DNA of 29,355 nt from DASSTJ01 sp035707965 (GCA_035707965.1 DASSTJ010000093.1:1-29355); one strand, 5' to 3'; numbered from the stretch's first letter, positions 15,196-22,680 are shown. Translations and numbers: made by a program. Notes: generated by a model from the sequence alone, not told the origin.

Positions 15196-16367
15196 GCCCT
15201 GCAGCGGAGCTCTCGTTCGACTGGCACGACCCGCTGGTCGCACGCGTGGCGTGGAGCCGGCTGGCCGAGCCGGGCGACGCGCGCGCGGGTCGGCTCGTCG
15301 CCGCCGTCGGACCGTCGGAGGCGCTACGGGCCGTCGCCGAGAGAGGAGCGACCGCCGACGGCAGCGACAGCGGTTCCGCGGCCTGGCTCGCGCGTTACGT
15401 GCCGCGCCTCGCCGTCCTCGACCCCGTCCGTGACCTCGCCGCAGGACGCCGGGTCGGCGCTCGAGTGGTGACCCCGGACGCCGAGGAGTGGCCGGCCGGG
15501 GTGGACGACCTCGAGGTGCCACCGCTGTGCCTGTGGGCCGCCGGCCCGGCCCGGCTCGACCAGGTGGCGCGGCGGTCGGTGTCCCTCGTCGGCGCACGAG
15601 CAGCGACCACGTACGGCGAGCACGTCGCTCGCGAGCTCGGGCACGGCCTGGCCGAGCGCGGCTTCGCGGTGGTGTCCGGGCTGGCCTACGGCATCGATGC
15701 CGCCTCCCACCGCGGGGCGCTGGCGGCGGGCGGTACGTCGGTGGCGGTCGTGGCAGGCGGTCTGGACCGTCCCTACCCGCGTGGCAACGAGGCGCTGATG
15801 CGCCGGCTCGCGGCCGAGGGAGCCGTGGTCAGCGAGGTGCCCCCGGGCGCCACCCCGACTCGCAGCCGCTTCCTGCAGCGCAACCGGCTGATCGCCGCGC
15901 TGAGCGGTGGCACGGTCGTCGTGGAGGCGGCCTGGCGCAGCGGGTCGCTCAGCACCGCGAGGACGGCGGAACGGCTGGGGCGCCCGGTCGGAGCGGTCCC
16001 CGGTCCCACGACGTCCATGACGTCAGCGGGCTGCCACGCGCTCGTCCGGTCCGGCGCAGCCGTCCTCGTCACCGACGCCGACGAGGTGGCCGACCTCGTC
16101 GGCCGGCTGGGTGCCGACGCTGCGGACGAACCGGTCTCGCCGCGCACCGTGCTGGACGACCTGGATCCGCTGACCCTTCAGGTGCTCGACGCGCTCCCGG
16201 TGCGCAGGGGTCGGGACCTGCCCTCGATCTGTCGCACGGCCGGGGTCGACGAAGGGTCCGTGCAGGCTGCGCTCGGTCGCCTCGACCTCGCCGGCCTGGC
16301 CGAGCGGCACGGGGAGGGCTGGCGGCTGCGCCGGCACCCGTCTCGTGCCCCCACCCCGTCCCGCTGA
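15192..16367 (+). CDS. dprA: DNA-processing protein DprA
   Basis: A 391-residue protein that protects incoming or exposed single-stranded DNA and loads RecA. A Rossmann-like core carries SLVGARAATTYGEHVA, VVSGLAYGIDAASHRGAL, GGLDRPYPRGNEAL, RSRFLQRNRLIAAL and VVVEAAWRSGSLSTARTA. An N-terminal region of about 130 residues and a C-terminal winged-helix domain (about 325-380) flank it. ATG 15192 overlaps the comM stop as ATGA; GTG 15177 would lengthen the overlap without a better ribosome site. DprA with ComM does not by itself show natural competence, because both are widespread in non-transformable actinobacteria. Confidence 0.95.
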   Translation: MSPAAELSFDWHDPLVARVAWSRLAEPGDARAGRLVAAVGPSEALRAVAERGATADGSDSGSAAWLARYVPRLAVLDPVRDLAAGRRVGARVVTPDAEEWPAGVDDLEVPPLCLWAAGPARLDQVARRSVSLVGARAATTYGEHVARELGHGLAERGFAVVSGLAYGIDAASHRGALAAGGTSVAVVAGGLDRPYPRGNEALMRRLAAEGAVVSEVPPGATPTRSRFLQRNRLIAALSGGTVVVEAAWRSGSLSTARTAERLGRPVGAVPGPTTSMTSAGCHALVRSGAAVLVTDADEVADLVGRLGADAADEPVSPRTVLDDLDPLTLQVLDALPVRRGRDLPSICRTAGVDEGSVQAALGRLDLAGLAERHGEGWRLRRHPSRAPTPSR

Positions 16368-16488
16368 CGTGTCGGGACGTCGAGATCGCCGGACGGGTCC
16401 CGGTTCGTCTCGGTCCGCGGTTCGATGGGCCGTCGACGCGCCGCGCGTTCGCTTGCGAGCGGCTGCCCGGTGGACGACTGTGGCCAGC

Positions 16489-17442
16489 ATGGGTGGCGGC
16501 AGGCCGGCGACGCAGAGCACGCAGACCACGGCGACGTGGCTGCCAGCCGCGGTCGTGTCGGCGTACTGCGAGCACCTCACCTCCGAACGCGGCCGGTCGG
16601 CCCACACCGTGCGGGCCTACCTCGGTGACCTGCGGGACCTGCTCGGCTACGCCGACCGCTGCGGCGTGCGGGCGCTGGACCAGGTCGACCTGCCGCTGCT
16701 TCGCGCCTGGTTGGCCGCCCTGACGACGGACGGCCACGCCCGCTCGACGATCGGCCGCCGCGCTTCGGCCGCACGCACCTTCTTCGCCTGGGCCACCCGC
16801 ACCGGCCACGTTCCGGCTGACCCGTCGCTGCGCCTCGGCTCCCCACGCCGAGACCGGCTGCTGCCCGGCGTGCTGGCGCAGCACCAGGCGCGCCAGCTGC
16901 TCGACGTGGCGCTCGTCGCCACCGACGACGACGACCCCGTGCACCTGCGGGACCACGCCGCACTAGAGCTGCTGTACGGCAGCGCCCTGCGCGTGAGCGA
17001 GCTCGTCGGCCTTGACGTGGACGACGTCGACAGCGGCCGCCGGGTCCTCCGCGTGGTGGGCAAGGGTGACAAGGAGCGCGTGGTGCCCTACGGCGTCCCG
17101 GCGCAGCACGCGGTCGACGCCTGGCTTCAGCGGGGCAGGCCGCGGCTGGCCACGGCTGGCAGCGGGGCAGCGCTGCTGCTCGGGCGGCGCGGCGGACGGG
17201 TCGGCCAGCGGCAGGTGCGGGAGGCCGTTCACCGGCTGGTCGCGCACGTCCCCGACGCCGACGACGTCTCCCCGCACGGCCTGCGGCACAGCGCGGCCAC
17301 GCATCTGCTGGAAGGCGGAGCCGACCTGAGGGCCGTCCAGGAGATGTTGGGTCACGCTACGCTCGCCACGACCCAGATCTACACTCACGTGTCCGTGGAG
17401 AGGCTGAAGGCGACGTATGAGCAGGCGCACCCAAGGGCCTGA
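16489..17442 (+). CDS. xerC: Tyrosine recombinase XerC
   Basis: A site-specific recombinase that resolves chromosome dimers at dif. The 317-residue length is typical. It has an N-terminal SAM-like core-binding domain (about 18-105) and a catalytic domain with R168 (GSALRVSEL), K192 (GKGDKER), H263 and R266 (SPHGLRHSAATHLL), H289 (MLGHATL) and nucleophile Y298 (TQIYTHVS). ATG 16489 is used; GTG 16480 three codons earlier is possible. It is separated from dprA by 121 bp with no gene, so it may have its own promoter. The chromosomal context argues for the housekeeping XerC rather than a mobile-element integrase. Confidence 0.93.
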   Translation: MGGGRPATQSTQTTATWLPAAVVSAYCEHLTSERGRSAHTVRAYLGDLRDLLGYADRCGVRALDQVDLPLLRAWLAALTTDGHARSTIGRRASAARTFFAWATRTGHVPADPSLRLGSPRRDRLLPGVLAQHQARQLLDVALVATDDDDPVHLRDHAALELLYGSALRVSELVGLDVDDVDSGRRVLRVVGKGDKERVVPYGVPAQHAVDAWLQRGRPRLATAGSGAALLLGRRGGRVGQRQVREAVHRLVAHVPDADDVSPHGLRHSAATHLLEGGADLRAVQEMLGHATLATTQIYTHVSVERLKATYEQAHPRA

Positions 17443-17503
17443 GCCGGACCTCGCCGTTACCTCGTCAGGGGCGACGGACGACGACCGGCAGGAGGGGGAC
17501 GAG

Positions 17504-18385
17504 GTGGCAGCCGACCTGCAGCCCGTGGCGAACGGCGCCGATGACCTGTCCGGCGAGGCCGACTCCGACGAGCAGCCCGACGAGCCGCAGGAGGACCCGG
17601 CCGACGCCGCAGCGGCCAACGAGGCGATGCTGGCCGATCTGTGGCGGTCGTTCAAGACGACCGGAGACCCCGCTCTGCGTGAGCGACTGATCCTGCACTA
17701 CTCGCCGCTCGTCAAGTACGTCGCGGGCCGCGTCGGCGTCGGTCTGCCTCCCAACATCGAGCAGGCCGACCTGGTGTCGTACGGCATCTTCGGGCTGATC
17801 GACGCGATCGAGAAGTTCGACATCGAGCGCGCGATCAAGTTCGAGACGTACGCGATCTCCCGGGTGCGTGGCGCGATCATCGACGAGCTGCGCGCGATCG
17901 ACTGGATCCCGCGCTCGGTGCGGCACAAGGCGCGTGAGGTCGAGCGCGCCTACGCCGAGCTGGAGGGCCAGCTGCACCGGACGCCCACCGAGGCCGAGGT
18001 CGCCCAGCACATGGGCATCGCCGTCGGGGACCTGCACCAGATCTTCAGCCAGGTCTCCTACGTCAACGTGGTCGCACTGGACGAGCTGCTCAGCGTGGGC
18101 GGTGAGAAGGGCGACAAGCTCACCCTCGTCGACACGCTCGAGGACAAGCACGCCGAGGACCCGGTGCTCGCCTTCGAGGGGGAGGAGACGAAGTACCTGC
18201 TGGCACGCGCGATCAACCAGCTGCCGGAGCGCGAGAAGATCGTCGTCACCCTGTACTACTACGAGGGTCTGACGCTGGCCGAGATCGGCCAGGTGCTCGG
18301 AGTGACCGAGTCGCGCATCTGCCAGATGCACACGAAGGCGGTGCTGCAGCTGCGCGGCAAGATCAACGAGGTCACGGCGGGCTGA
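17504..18385 (+). CDS. whiG: RNA polymerase sigma factor, WhiG/FliA family
   Basis: An alternative sigma factor, 293 residues from GTG 17504. Region 2 contains LILHYSPLVKYVAGRVGVGL and GLIDAIEKFDIERAIKFETY, followed by RVRGAIIDELRAIDWIPRSV. Region 3 follows, and region 4 contains LPEREKIVVTLYYYEGLTLA plus the GQVLGVTESRICQMHT helix. The sequence is close to Streptomyces WhiG, which directs sporulation genes, and to flagellar FliA. GTG 17504 has a perfect AGGAGG (17490-17495) 8 bp upstream. The earlier ATG 17417 overlaps xerC by 26 bp, would add 29 acidic residues and has only a modest GAAGG. The C-terminal end overlaps the convergent M23 gene by 14 bp. Whether it serves motility or sporulation is not visible here. 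Confidence 0.93.
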   Translation: MAADLQPVANGADDLSGEADSDEQPDEPQEDPADAAAANEAMLADLWRSFKTTGDPALRERLILHYSPLVKYVAGRVGVGLPPNIEQADLVSYGIFGLIDAIEKFDIERAIKFETYAISRVRGAIIDELRAIDWIPRSVRHKAREVERAYAELEGQLHRTPTEAEVAQHMGIAVGDLHQIFSQVSYVNVVALDELLSVGGEKGDKLTLVDTLEDKHAEDPVLAFEGEETKYLLARAINQLPEREKIVVTLYYYEGLTLAEIGQVLGVTESRICQMHTKAVLQLRGKINEVTAG

Positions 18386-18905
18386 GCGGCAGCAGCACCG
18401 GCGGTCCCTCGCCGAGCAGCAGCAGCGGGTCGAGGTACGTGTCGCCTCGTCGCACGCCCCAGTGCAGGCAGGTGGCGGGGCGGCAGTGACCAGCCCCGTC
18501 CGCGACGACGCCGATGCGCGAGCCGGTCACCACCAGGGTGCCGACGGGCGCCCGCTCATCCACCGGCTCGTACGAGCTGCGCAGGCCGGACGGGTGCGCG
18601 ACCACGACGACGCCGCGGCCGGCGACAGGCCCCGAGAAGGTGACTCGACCGCGGCCGTCGGACAGCACGGGCTGCCCGACGGCCGCGGCGAGGTCGACAC
18701 CGCGGTGGCCCGCGCTCCAGGGCGTGGGGGGAGCCTGGAAGGGCTCGACGACCGCGGGGTCAGGTGCGAGCGGCCACCCCCAGGCCGGCTCGGTGCGGAC
18801 CGTGCCCGCAGGGACGACGGGACCGACCGCACGGACGTCGGCTGCGGGCACCGCCACAGCAGGGCCGACCGCTGACACCGCGGCGAGGAGGAGTGCTCGA
18901 ACCAT
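18372..18905 (-). CDS. Secreted M23 (LytM-type) peptidase-like protein, possibly inactive
   Basis: A 177-residue exported protein. A signal peptide (MVRALLLAAVSAVGPAVAVPA) is followed by a LytM/M23 beta domain (about 43-165): GHRGVDLAAAVGQPV supplies H67 and D71, SDGRGRVTFSGPVAGRGVVVV and SGLRSSYEPV follow, and TCLHWGVRRGDTYLDPL ends it. The canonical HxH pair here is C146-L-H148, so one catalytic His is replaced by Cys, and C141/C146 could form a disulfide. Zn peptidoglycan endopeptidase activity is therefore doubtful; it may bind peptidoglycan or act as a cofactor like degenerate LytM proteins. ATG 18905 begins the signal peptide; no clear Shine-Dalgarno sequence is seen. It lies convergent to whiG and near rpsB, a common actinobacterial position. 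Confidence 0.88.
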   Translation of the reverse strand: MVRALLLAAVSAVGPAVAVPAADVRAVGPVVPAGTVRTEPAWGWPLAPDPAVVEPFQAPPTPWSAGHRGVDLAAAVGQPVLSDGRGRVTFSGPVAGRGVVVVAHPSGLRSSYEPVDERAPVGTLVVTGSRIGVVADGAGHCRPATCLHWGVRRGDTYLDPLLLLGEGPPVLLPLSPP

Positions 18906-19070
18906 GGCACGACCGTGCCGCGGCCAGGGCGCGGACGTCGTCACCGGCGGCCGTCCTGTGGACGGTGGGACGACGGCGGGCACCGGTGGATGGCGCCTCA
19001 GCGGACGACGTCCGGGCCAGCATCGCCCTGGTGGACGACGAGCCGGTGGACGACGACGTGGCGGTCCAGC

Positions 19071-20288
19071 TCAGCCGCGTCGCAGCCGGCTCAGGCGGCC
19101 GGCCGCCTCGTGCAGCACCTCGTCCTTCTTGCAGAAGGCGAAGCGCACGAGCGAGCGTCCGGCCAGCGGGTCGTCCTGGAAGACCCGCACAGGGACGCCG
19201 ACCACCCCCGCGAGCCGCGGCAGGTCGCGGCACAAGGCCAGGCCGTCCTCGTAGCCGAGCGGGGCTCCGTCCACCAGGACGAAGTACGTGCCGTCCGGGA
19301 CCATCGGCTCCAGACCGGCCTGCCGCAGGGCGTCGCACAGCAGGTCGCGCTTGCCTTGCAGCTGCTGAGCCAGGCCGCTGAAGAACTGGTCCGGGAGGTC
19401 CAGGCCCGCGGCGACAGCCGGCTGGAACGGCCCGCTAGCCACGAACGTGACGAACTGCTTGACCGCACGGACGGCGTCGACGAGCTCGGTCGGGCCGTGC
19501 ACCCACCCGACCTTCCAGCCGGTGACGGAGAACGTCTTGCCGGCGGACGAGATCGTCAGCGTGCGCTCGGCCGCGCCGGGCAGCGTCGCCACGGGCAGGT
19601 GACGGCCGCCCGTCGGGCCGTCGCTGAAGAGCAGGTGCTCGTACACCTCGTCGCTGATGACGACGGCGTCGTGCTCAGCGGCGACCCGGACCACGAGCTG
19701 CAGCTCCTCCGGCGTGAACACCCTGCCGGTGGGGTTGTGCGGCGAGTTCACGACGACGGCGTGAGTGCGGTCGCTGAACGCGGCCCGCAGCGCCAGCTCG
19801 TCGATGCGGAAGTCCGGCGCTCGCAGCACCACCGTGCGTCGCGTGGCGCCCGCGAGCGCGACGGAGGCGGCGTACGAGTCGTAGTAGGGCTCGAAGAGCA
19901 CCACCTCGTCGCCCGGTTCGCACAGGGCCAGCAGGCTGGTGGCGATCGCCTCGGTGGCGCCGACCGTGACGAGCACCTCGCGGTCCGGGTCGACGTCGAG
20001 GCCGTAGAAGCGCTGCTGGTGGTCGGCGACCGCCTGACGAAGCTCGGGGACGCCGGGACCGGGCGGATACTGGTTGCGGCCGCCCCGGATGGCCTCGACC
20101 GCCGCCTCGAGCACGGACGCCGGCCCGTCGGTGTCCGGGAATCCTTGACCCAGGTTGATGGCGCCGCTCGCGGTGGCGAGCGCGGTCATCTCGGCGAAGA
20201 TCGTGGTCCCGAAGCCCTGCATGCGTCGAACGAGCGGGGACGAGGGTGTGCGCGCCCCGTCCCTGTGTGCAGCGTCCTGGCCGGCCAT
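19071..20288 (-). CDS. PLP-dependent aminotransferase (class I/II)
   Basis: A 405-residue fold-type I enzyme. Landmarks: INLGQGFPDTDGPA near the N terminus, NQYPPGPGVPELRQAVADHQ, the NSPHNPTG substrate-binding motif, VISDEVYEHL with the cofactor-binding Asp/Tyr, and SSAGKTFSVTGWKVGW containing the PLP-bound lysine. The pattern is like KAT/MtnE-type and mycobacterial DapC-type (N-succinyldiaminopimelate) aminotransferases; the exact substrate is not determined. ATG 20288 has TAGTGT 7 nt upstream, pointing to a leaderless transcript. An open frame extends far upstream but is antisense to rpsB and is ignored. It is divergent from rpsB, and about 165 bp without a gene separate it from the M23 gene. 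Confidence 0.92.
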   Translation of the reverse strand: MAGQDAAHRDGARTPSSPLVRRMQGFGTTIFAEMTALATASGAINLGQGFPDTDGPASVLEAAVEAIRGGRNQYPPGPGVPELRQAVADHQQRFYGLDVDPDREVLVTVGATEAIATSLLALCEPGDEVVLFEPYYDSYAASVALAGATRRTVVLRAPDFRIDELALRAAFSDRTHAVVVNSPHNPTGRVFTPEELQLVVRVAAEHDAVVISDEVYEHLLFSDGPTGGRHLPVATLPGAAERTLTISSAGKTFSVTGWKVGWVHGPTELVDAVRAVKQFVTFVASGPFQPAVAAGLDLPDQFFSGLAQQLQGKRDLLCDALRQAGLEPMVPDGTYFVLVDGAPLGYEDGLALCRDLPRLAGVVGVPVRVFQDDPLAGRSLVRFAFCKKDEVLHEAAGRLSRLRRG

Positions 20289-20295
20289 GGTCGCG

Positions 20296-20301
20296 ACACT
20301 A
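20296..20301 (-). promoter_or_regulatory. -10 element of a leaderless aminotransferase promoter
   Basis: On the minus strand TAGTGT is followed by exactly 7 nt (CGCGACC) and then the ATG at 20288. No ribosome-binding sequence precedes that ATG. No clear -35 box is visible. Together this suggests that the mRNA begins at the start codon. Confidence 0.5.
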
Positions 20302-20331
20302 CCGACGTCGCGGGCACCGGTGCTGCTGCCG

Positions 20332-20537
20332 TAGACTGTGACCACGACCGGCGTGAGTCGGTCGAATTCGCGCGCCCGCGTACCGGTCAGGACGAGGACT
20401 TTCGAACCAGGTCCACGGCCGGGGCGCCCCCGTCGGTCCGAGTGGTCGGTCGACCGCTCGGTCGGGGGAGCCGCAGGCGCCAGGCGTGGCGGCCGACCGG
20501 CCGACCACGGGCAACCGAGACTGAAGGAGGCGTCGGC
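20332..20537 (+). promoter_or_regulatory. rpsB promoter candidate and long structured leader
   Basis: A TAGACT (20332-20337) is a candidate -10 for rpsB, with no good -35; it would give an untranslated leader of about 190 nt. The leader contains a 10-bp stem (20443-20452 with 20499-20508, one G-U pair), the palindrome CGGTCGACCG (20447-20456), and a strong AAGGAGG at 20524-20530. Ribosomal protein S2 represses its own mRNA through leader structures in other bacteria; whether this leader does so is inference. I see no gene in it. Confidence 0.4.
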
Positions 20538-21521
20538 ATGGCCGTCGTCACGATGCGTCAGCTCTTGCAGAGCGGCGTGCACTTCGGGCACCAGACCCGA
20601 CGGTGGAACCCGAAGATGAAGCGCTTCATCCTCACCGAGCGCAACGGCATCTACATCATCGACCTGCAGCAGTCGCTGACGTACATCGACAACGCGTACG
20701 AGTTCGTCAAGGAGACGGTCGCCCACGGCGGCACGATCCTCTTCGTCGGCACGAAGAAGCAGGCGCAGGAGCCCGTCGCCGAGCAGGCGACCCGCGTCGG
20801 CATGCCCTACGTCAACCAGCGGTGGCTGGGCGGCATGCTCACCAACTTCCAGACCGTCCACAAGCGGCTGCAGCGACTCAAGGAGCTCGAGGCGATCGAC
20901 TTCGACGACGTCGCCGGGTCCGGCATGACGAAGAAGGAGCTGCTCGTCCTGCGTCGCGAGAAGGACAAGCTGGAGAAGACGCTCGGCGGCATCCGAGACA
21001 TGGCCAAGGTGCCCAGCGCGGTGTGGATCGTCGACACCAAGAAGGAGCACCTCGCGGTCGACGAGGCGAAGAAGCTCGGCATCCCGATCGTCGCCATCCT
21101 CGACACCAACTGCGACCCCGACGAGGTCGACTACAAGATCCCTGGCAACGACGACGCGATCCGCTCGGTCACGCTGCTCACGAGGGTCGTGGCCGACGCC
21201 GTCGCGGACGGGCTCATGGCCCGGTCGCGCGGGGCCTCGGGCGAGGCCGACGGCCAGGTCGCCAGCGACGAGCCTCTCGCCGAGTGGGAGCGCGAGCTGC
21301 TCGCGGGCGAGGCGACGTCCACGGAGGCCGCACCTGCGCAGGACGCCCCCAAGGCGCAGGACGCCCCCAAGGCGCAGGACGCGCCCAAGGCTGAGGAGGC
21401 CCCCAAGGCTGAGGAGGCCCCGACGGCTGCGGACCCGACGCTCGAGGCTCCGGTCGCCGAGACGGCTGTCGGCGAGGGCGCGCCGGCGCAGGCTCCGGCC
21501 GCCGAGGGCGACCAGGCCTGA
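20538..21521 (+). CDS. rpsB: 30S ribosomal protein S2
   Basis: Small-subunit ribosomal protein, 327 residues. The core (about 1-235) has MRQLLQSGVHFGHQTRRWNP, the RNGIYIIDLQQS segment, NQRWLGGMLTNFQT and AILDTNCDPDEVDY. ATG 20538 has AAGGAGG 7 bp upstream. The C-terminal 90 or so residues are an Ala/Pro/Glu-rich low-complexity tail containing hexapeptide repeats (QDAPKA x3, EEAPKA, EEAPTA), longer than in E. coli; extended S2 tails are common in actinobacteria. Followed by tsf, the classic rpsB-tsf operon. Confidence 0.98.
   Translation: MAVVTMRQLLQSGVHFGHQTRRWNPKMKRFILTERNGIYIIDLQQSLTYIDNAYEFVKETVAHGGTILFVGTKKQAQEPVAEQATRVGMPYVNQRWLGGMLTNFQTVHKRLQRLKELEAIDFDDVAGSGMTKKELLVLRREKDKLEKTLGGIRDMAKVPSAVWIVDTKKEHLAVDEAKKLGIPIVAILDTNCDPDEVDYKIPGNDDAIRSVTLLTRVVADAVADGLMARSRGASGEADGQVASDEPLAEWERELLAGEATSTEAAPAQDAPKAQDAPKAQDAPKAEEAPKAEEAPTAADPTLEAPVAETAVGEGAPAQAPAAEGDQA
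21339..21428 (+). repeat. Five tandem 18-bp repeats within rpsB
   Basis: Units begin at 21339, 21357, 21375, 21393 and 21411. The first two are identical, the third differs by two bases, and the fourth and fifth diverge further, especially at the 5' half of the unit. Each unit encodes a hexapeptide of the form (Q/E)(D/E)AP(K/T)A in the disordered tail of ribosomal protein S2. The period is a multiple of three, so copy-number changes would keep the frame. Confidence 0.9.
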
Positions 21522-21540
21522 CGGCCGCACGCCGGCATGC

Positions 21541-21579
21541 GCGACGGGCGGGGACCGGGCCACCGGTCCCGCCCGTCGC
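21541..21579 (+). terminator. Strong hairpin between rpsB and tsf
   Basis: GCGACGGGCGGGGACCGG (21541-21558) pairs with CCGGTCCCGCCCGTCGC (21563-21579) around a GCCA loop, 17 bp with a single bulged base. There is no T-run. It begins 20 bp after the rpsB stop and about 97 bp before tsf. It may act as a partial terminator or mRNA-stability element that sets the S2:EF-Ts ratio. Confidence 0.6.
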
Positions 21580-21675
21580 CCACGTCCGGCGCAGGGGCGC
21601 GTCCGCGACGGCCCGCTGACCCCCCCACGTCTGACACCCACCACCCACCGCCACCTGGACGGGAGAAGCACCACC

Positions 21676-22500
21676 ATGGCGAACTACACCGCCGCTGACA
21701 TCAAGGCCCTGCGCGAGAAGACCGGCGCGGGCATGCTGGACGTCAAGAAGGCCCTCGACGAGGCCGAGGGCGACCAGACGAAGGCCGAGGAGATCCTGCG
21801 CGTCAAGGGCCAGAAGGGCGTGGCCAAGCGCGAGGGGCGCACCGCCGCCAACGGACTCGTCGCCGCGCACGTCGAGGGCGGGGTCGGCACGCTGGTCGAG
21901 GTCAACTGCGAGACGGACTTCGTCGCCAAGGGCGAGAAGTTCCAGCAGGTCGCGCAGACGGTGCTCGACCAGGCCGTGAAGATCGGCGCTGACGACGCCG
22001 CGTCGCTGCTCGCGTCGGAGGTCGACGGCAGGTCGGTGCAGCAGGTGCTCGACGAGGCCAACGCCGCCATCGGCGAGAAGATCGAGGTCCGCAAGGTCGC
22101 CCGCGTCGAGGGTGGCAGCGTGGCGTCGTACCTCCACCGCACGAGCCCTGACCTCCCGCCCCAGGTCGGCGTCGTCCTCGCGACCGACGGCCCGGCCGAC
22201 GTGGCCCGCGACGTCGCCATGCACATCGCGGCCATGCAGCCGAAGTACGTCACTCGGGACGACGTGCCCGCGGACGTCGTGGAGAACGAGCGTCGACTGG
22301 CCGATGAGACGGCGCGCAACGAGGGCAAGCCCGAGGCGGCGCTTCCCAGGATCGTCGAGGGTCGCGTCAACGGGTTCTTCAAGGAGAACGTGCTGGTCGA
22401 CCAGCCGTTCGCCAAGGACAACAAGAAGACCGTGGGCGCGGTGCTGGCCGAGGCCGGCGTCAGCCCGGTCGCGTTCGCCCGTTTCCGCGTCGGCGTCTGA
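21676..22500 (+). CDS. tsf: Translation elongation factor Ts
   Basis: Guanine-nucleotide exchange factor that recycles EF-Tu-GDP in the cytosol. The 274-residue product opens with a UBA-like domain (MANYTAADIKALREKTGAGM, then LDVKKALDEAEGD) and contains the signature stretch VEVNCETDFVAKGEKF. A dimerisation/core domain follows, ending with VLVDQPFAKDNKKTVGAVL. ATG 21676 is preceded by GGGAGAAG about 7 bp upstream. It is cotranscribed with rpsB unless the intervening hairpin terminates. Confidence 0.98.
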   Translation: MANYTAADIKALREKTGAGMLDVKKALDEAEGDQTKAEEILRVKGQKGVAKREGRTAANGLVAAHVEGGVGTLVEVNCETDFVAKGEKFQQVAQTVLDQAVKIGADDAASLLASEVDGRSVQQVLDEANAAIGEKIEVRKVARVEGGSVASYLHRTSPDLPPQVGVVLATDGPADVARDVAMHIAAMQPKYVTRDDVPADVVENERRLADETARNEGKPEAALPRIVEGRVNGFFKENVLVDQPFAKDNKKTVGAVLAEAGVSPVAFARFRVGV

Positions 22501-22506
22501 GCACAA

Positions 22507-22544
22507 CCGGCACTGGCCGGCCCTGGTCGGTCGGCCGGTGTTGG
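22507..22544 (+). terminator. Hairpin after tsf (terminator-like)
   Basis: Bases 22507-22519 can pair with 22532-22544 in a 13-bp stem with a few G-U pairs and a 12-nt loop, starting 7 bp after the tsf stop. There is no T-run. The remaining interval to pyrH (about 135 bp) holds a TAGGTC-like -10 near 22581 of low certainty and no gene. Confidence 0.4.
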
Positions 22545-22680
22545 CCCCTCGACCGCCGCGTAGGGCACACTGCGATCGGTAGGTCTGCTGGGGGCCAGGG
22601 CGGAACAGGTCTGAGCAGGCGCGCCTGCGAGCACGACGAGGTGAGCAGGGACATCAGCGGCGGCAGGGAGCGAGCGAGCA

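Noticed and set aside
13286..16367. yraN-comM-dprA taken as evidence for natural competence
   Set aside because: These genes are widespread in non-transformable actinobacteria, and no comEA/comEC or pilus genes are in the window.
16489..17442. XerC considered as a phage or element integrase
   Set aside because: The conserved dprA-xerC-whiG context, lack of a nearby tRNA or att repeat, and typical XerC length favour the housekeeping recombinase.
18915..20537. Upstream in-frame extension of rpsB
   Set aside because: It is antisense to the aminotransferase. The S2 start at 20538 has a perfect AAGGAGG and the conserved N terminus.
21339..21428. Tandem repeats considered as a CRISPR-like array
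   Set aside because: The units are 18 bp, directly adjacent without spacers, in frame and inside rpsB.
20289..21677. Upstream in-frame extension of the minus-strand aminotransferase
   Set aside because: It runs antisense through rpsB. ATG 20288 has the expected N terminus and a -10 at leaderless spacing.
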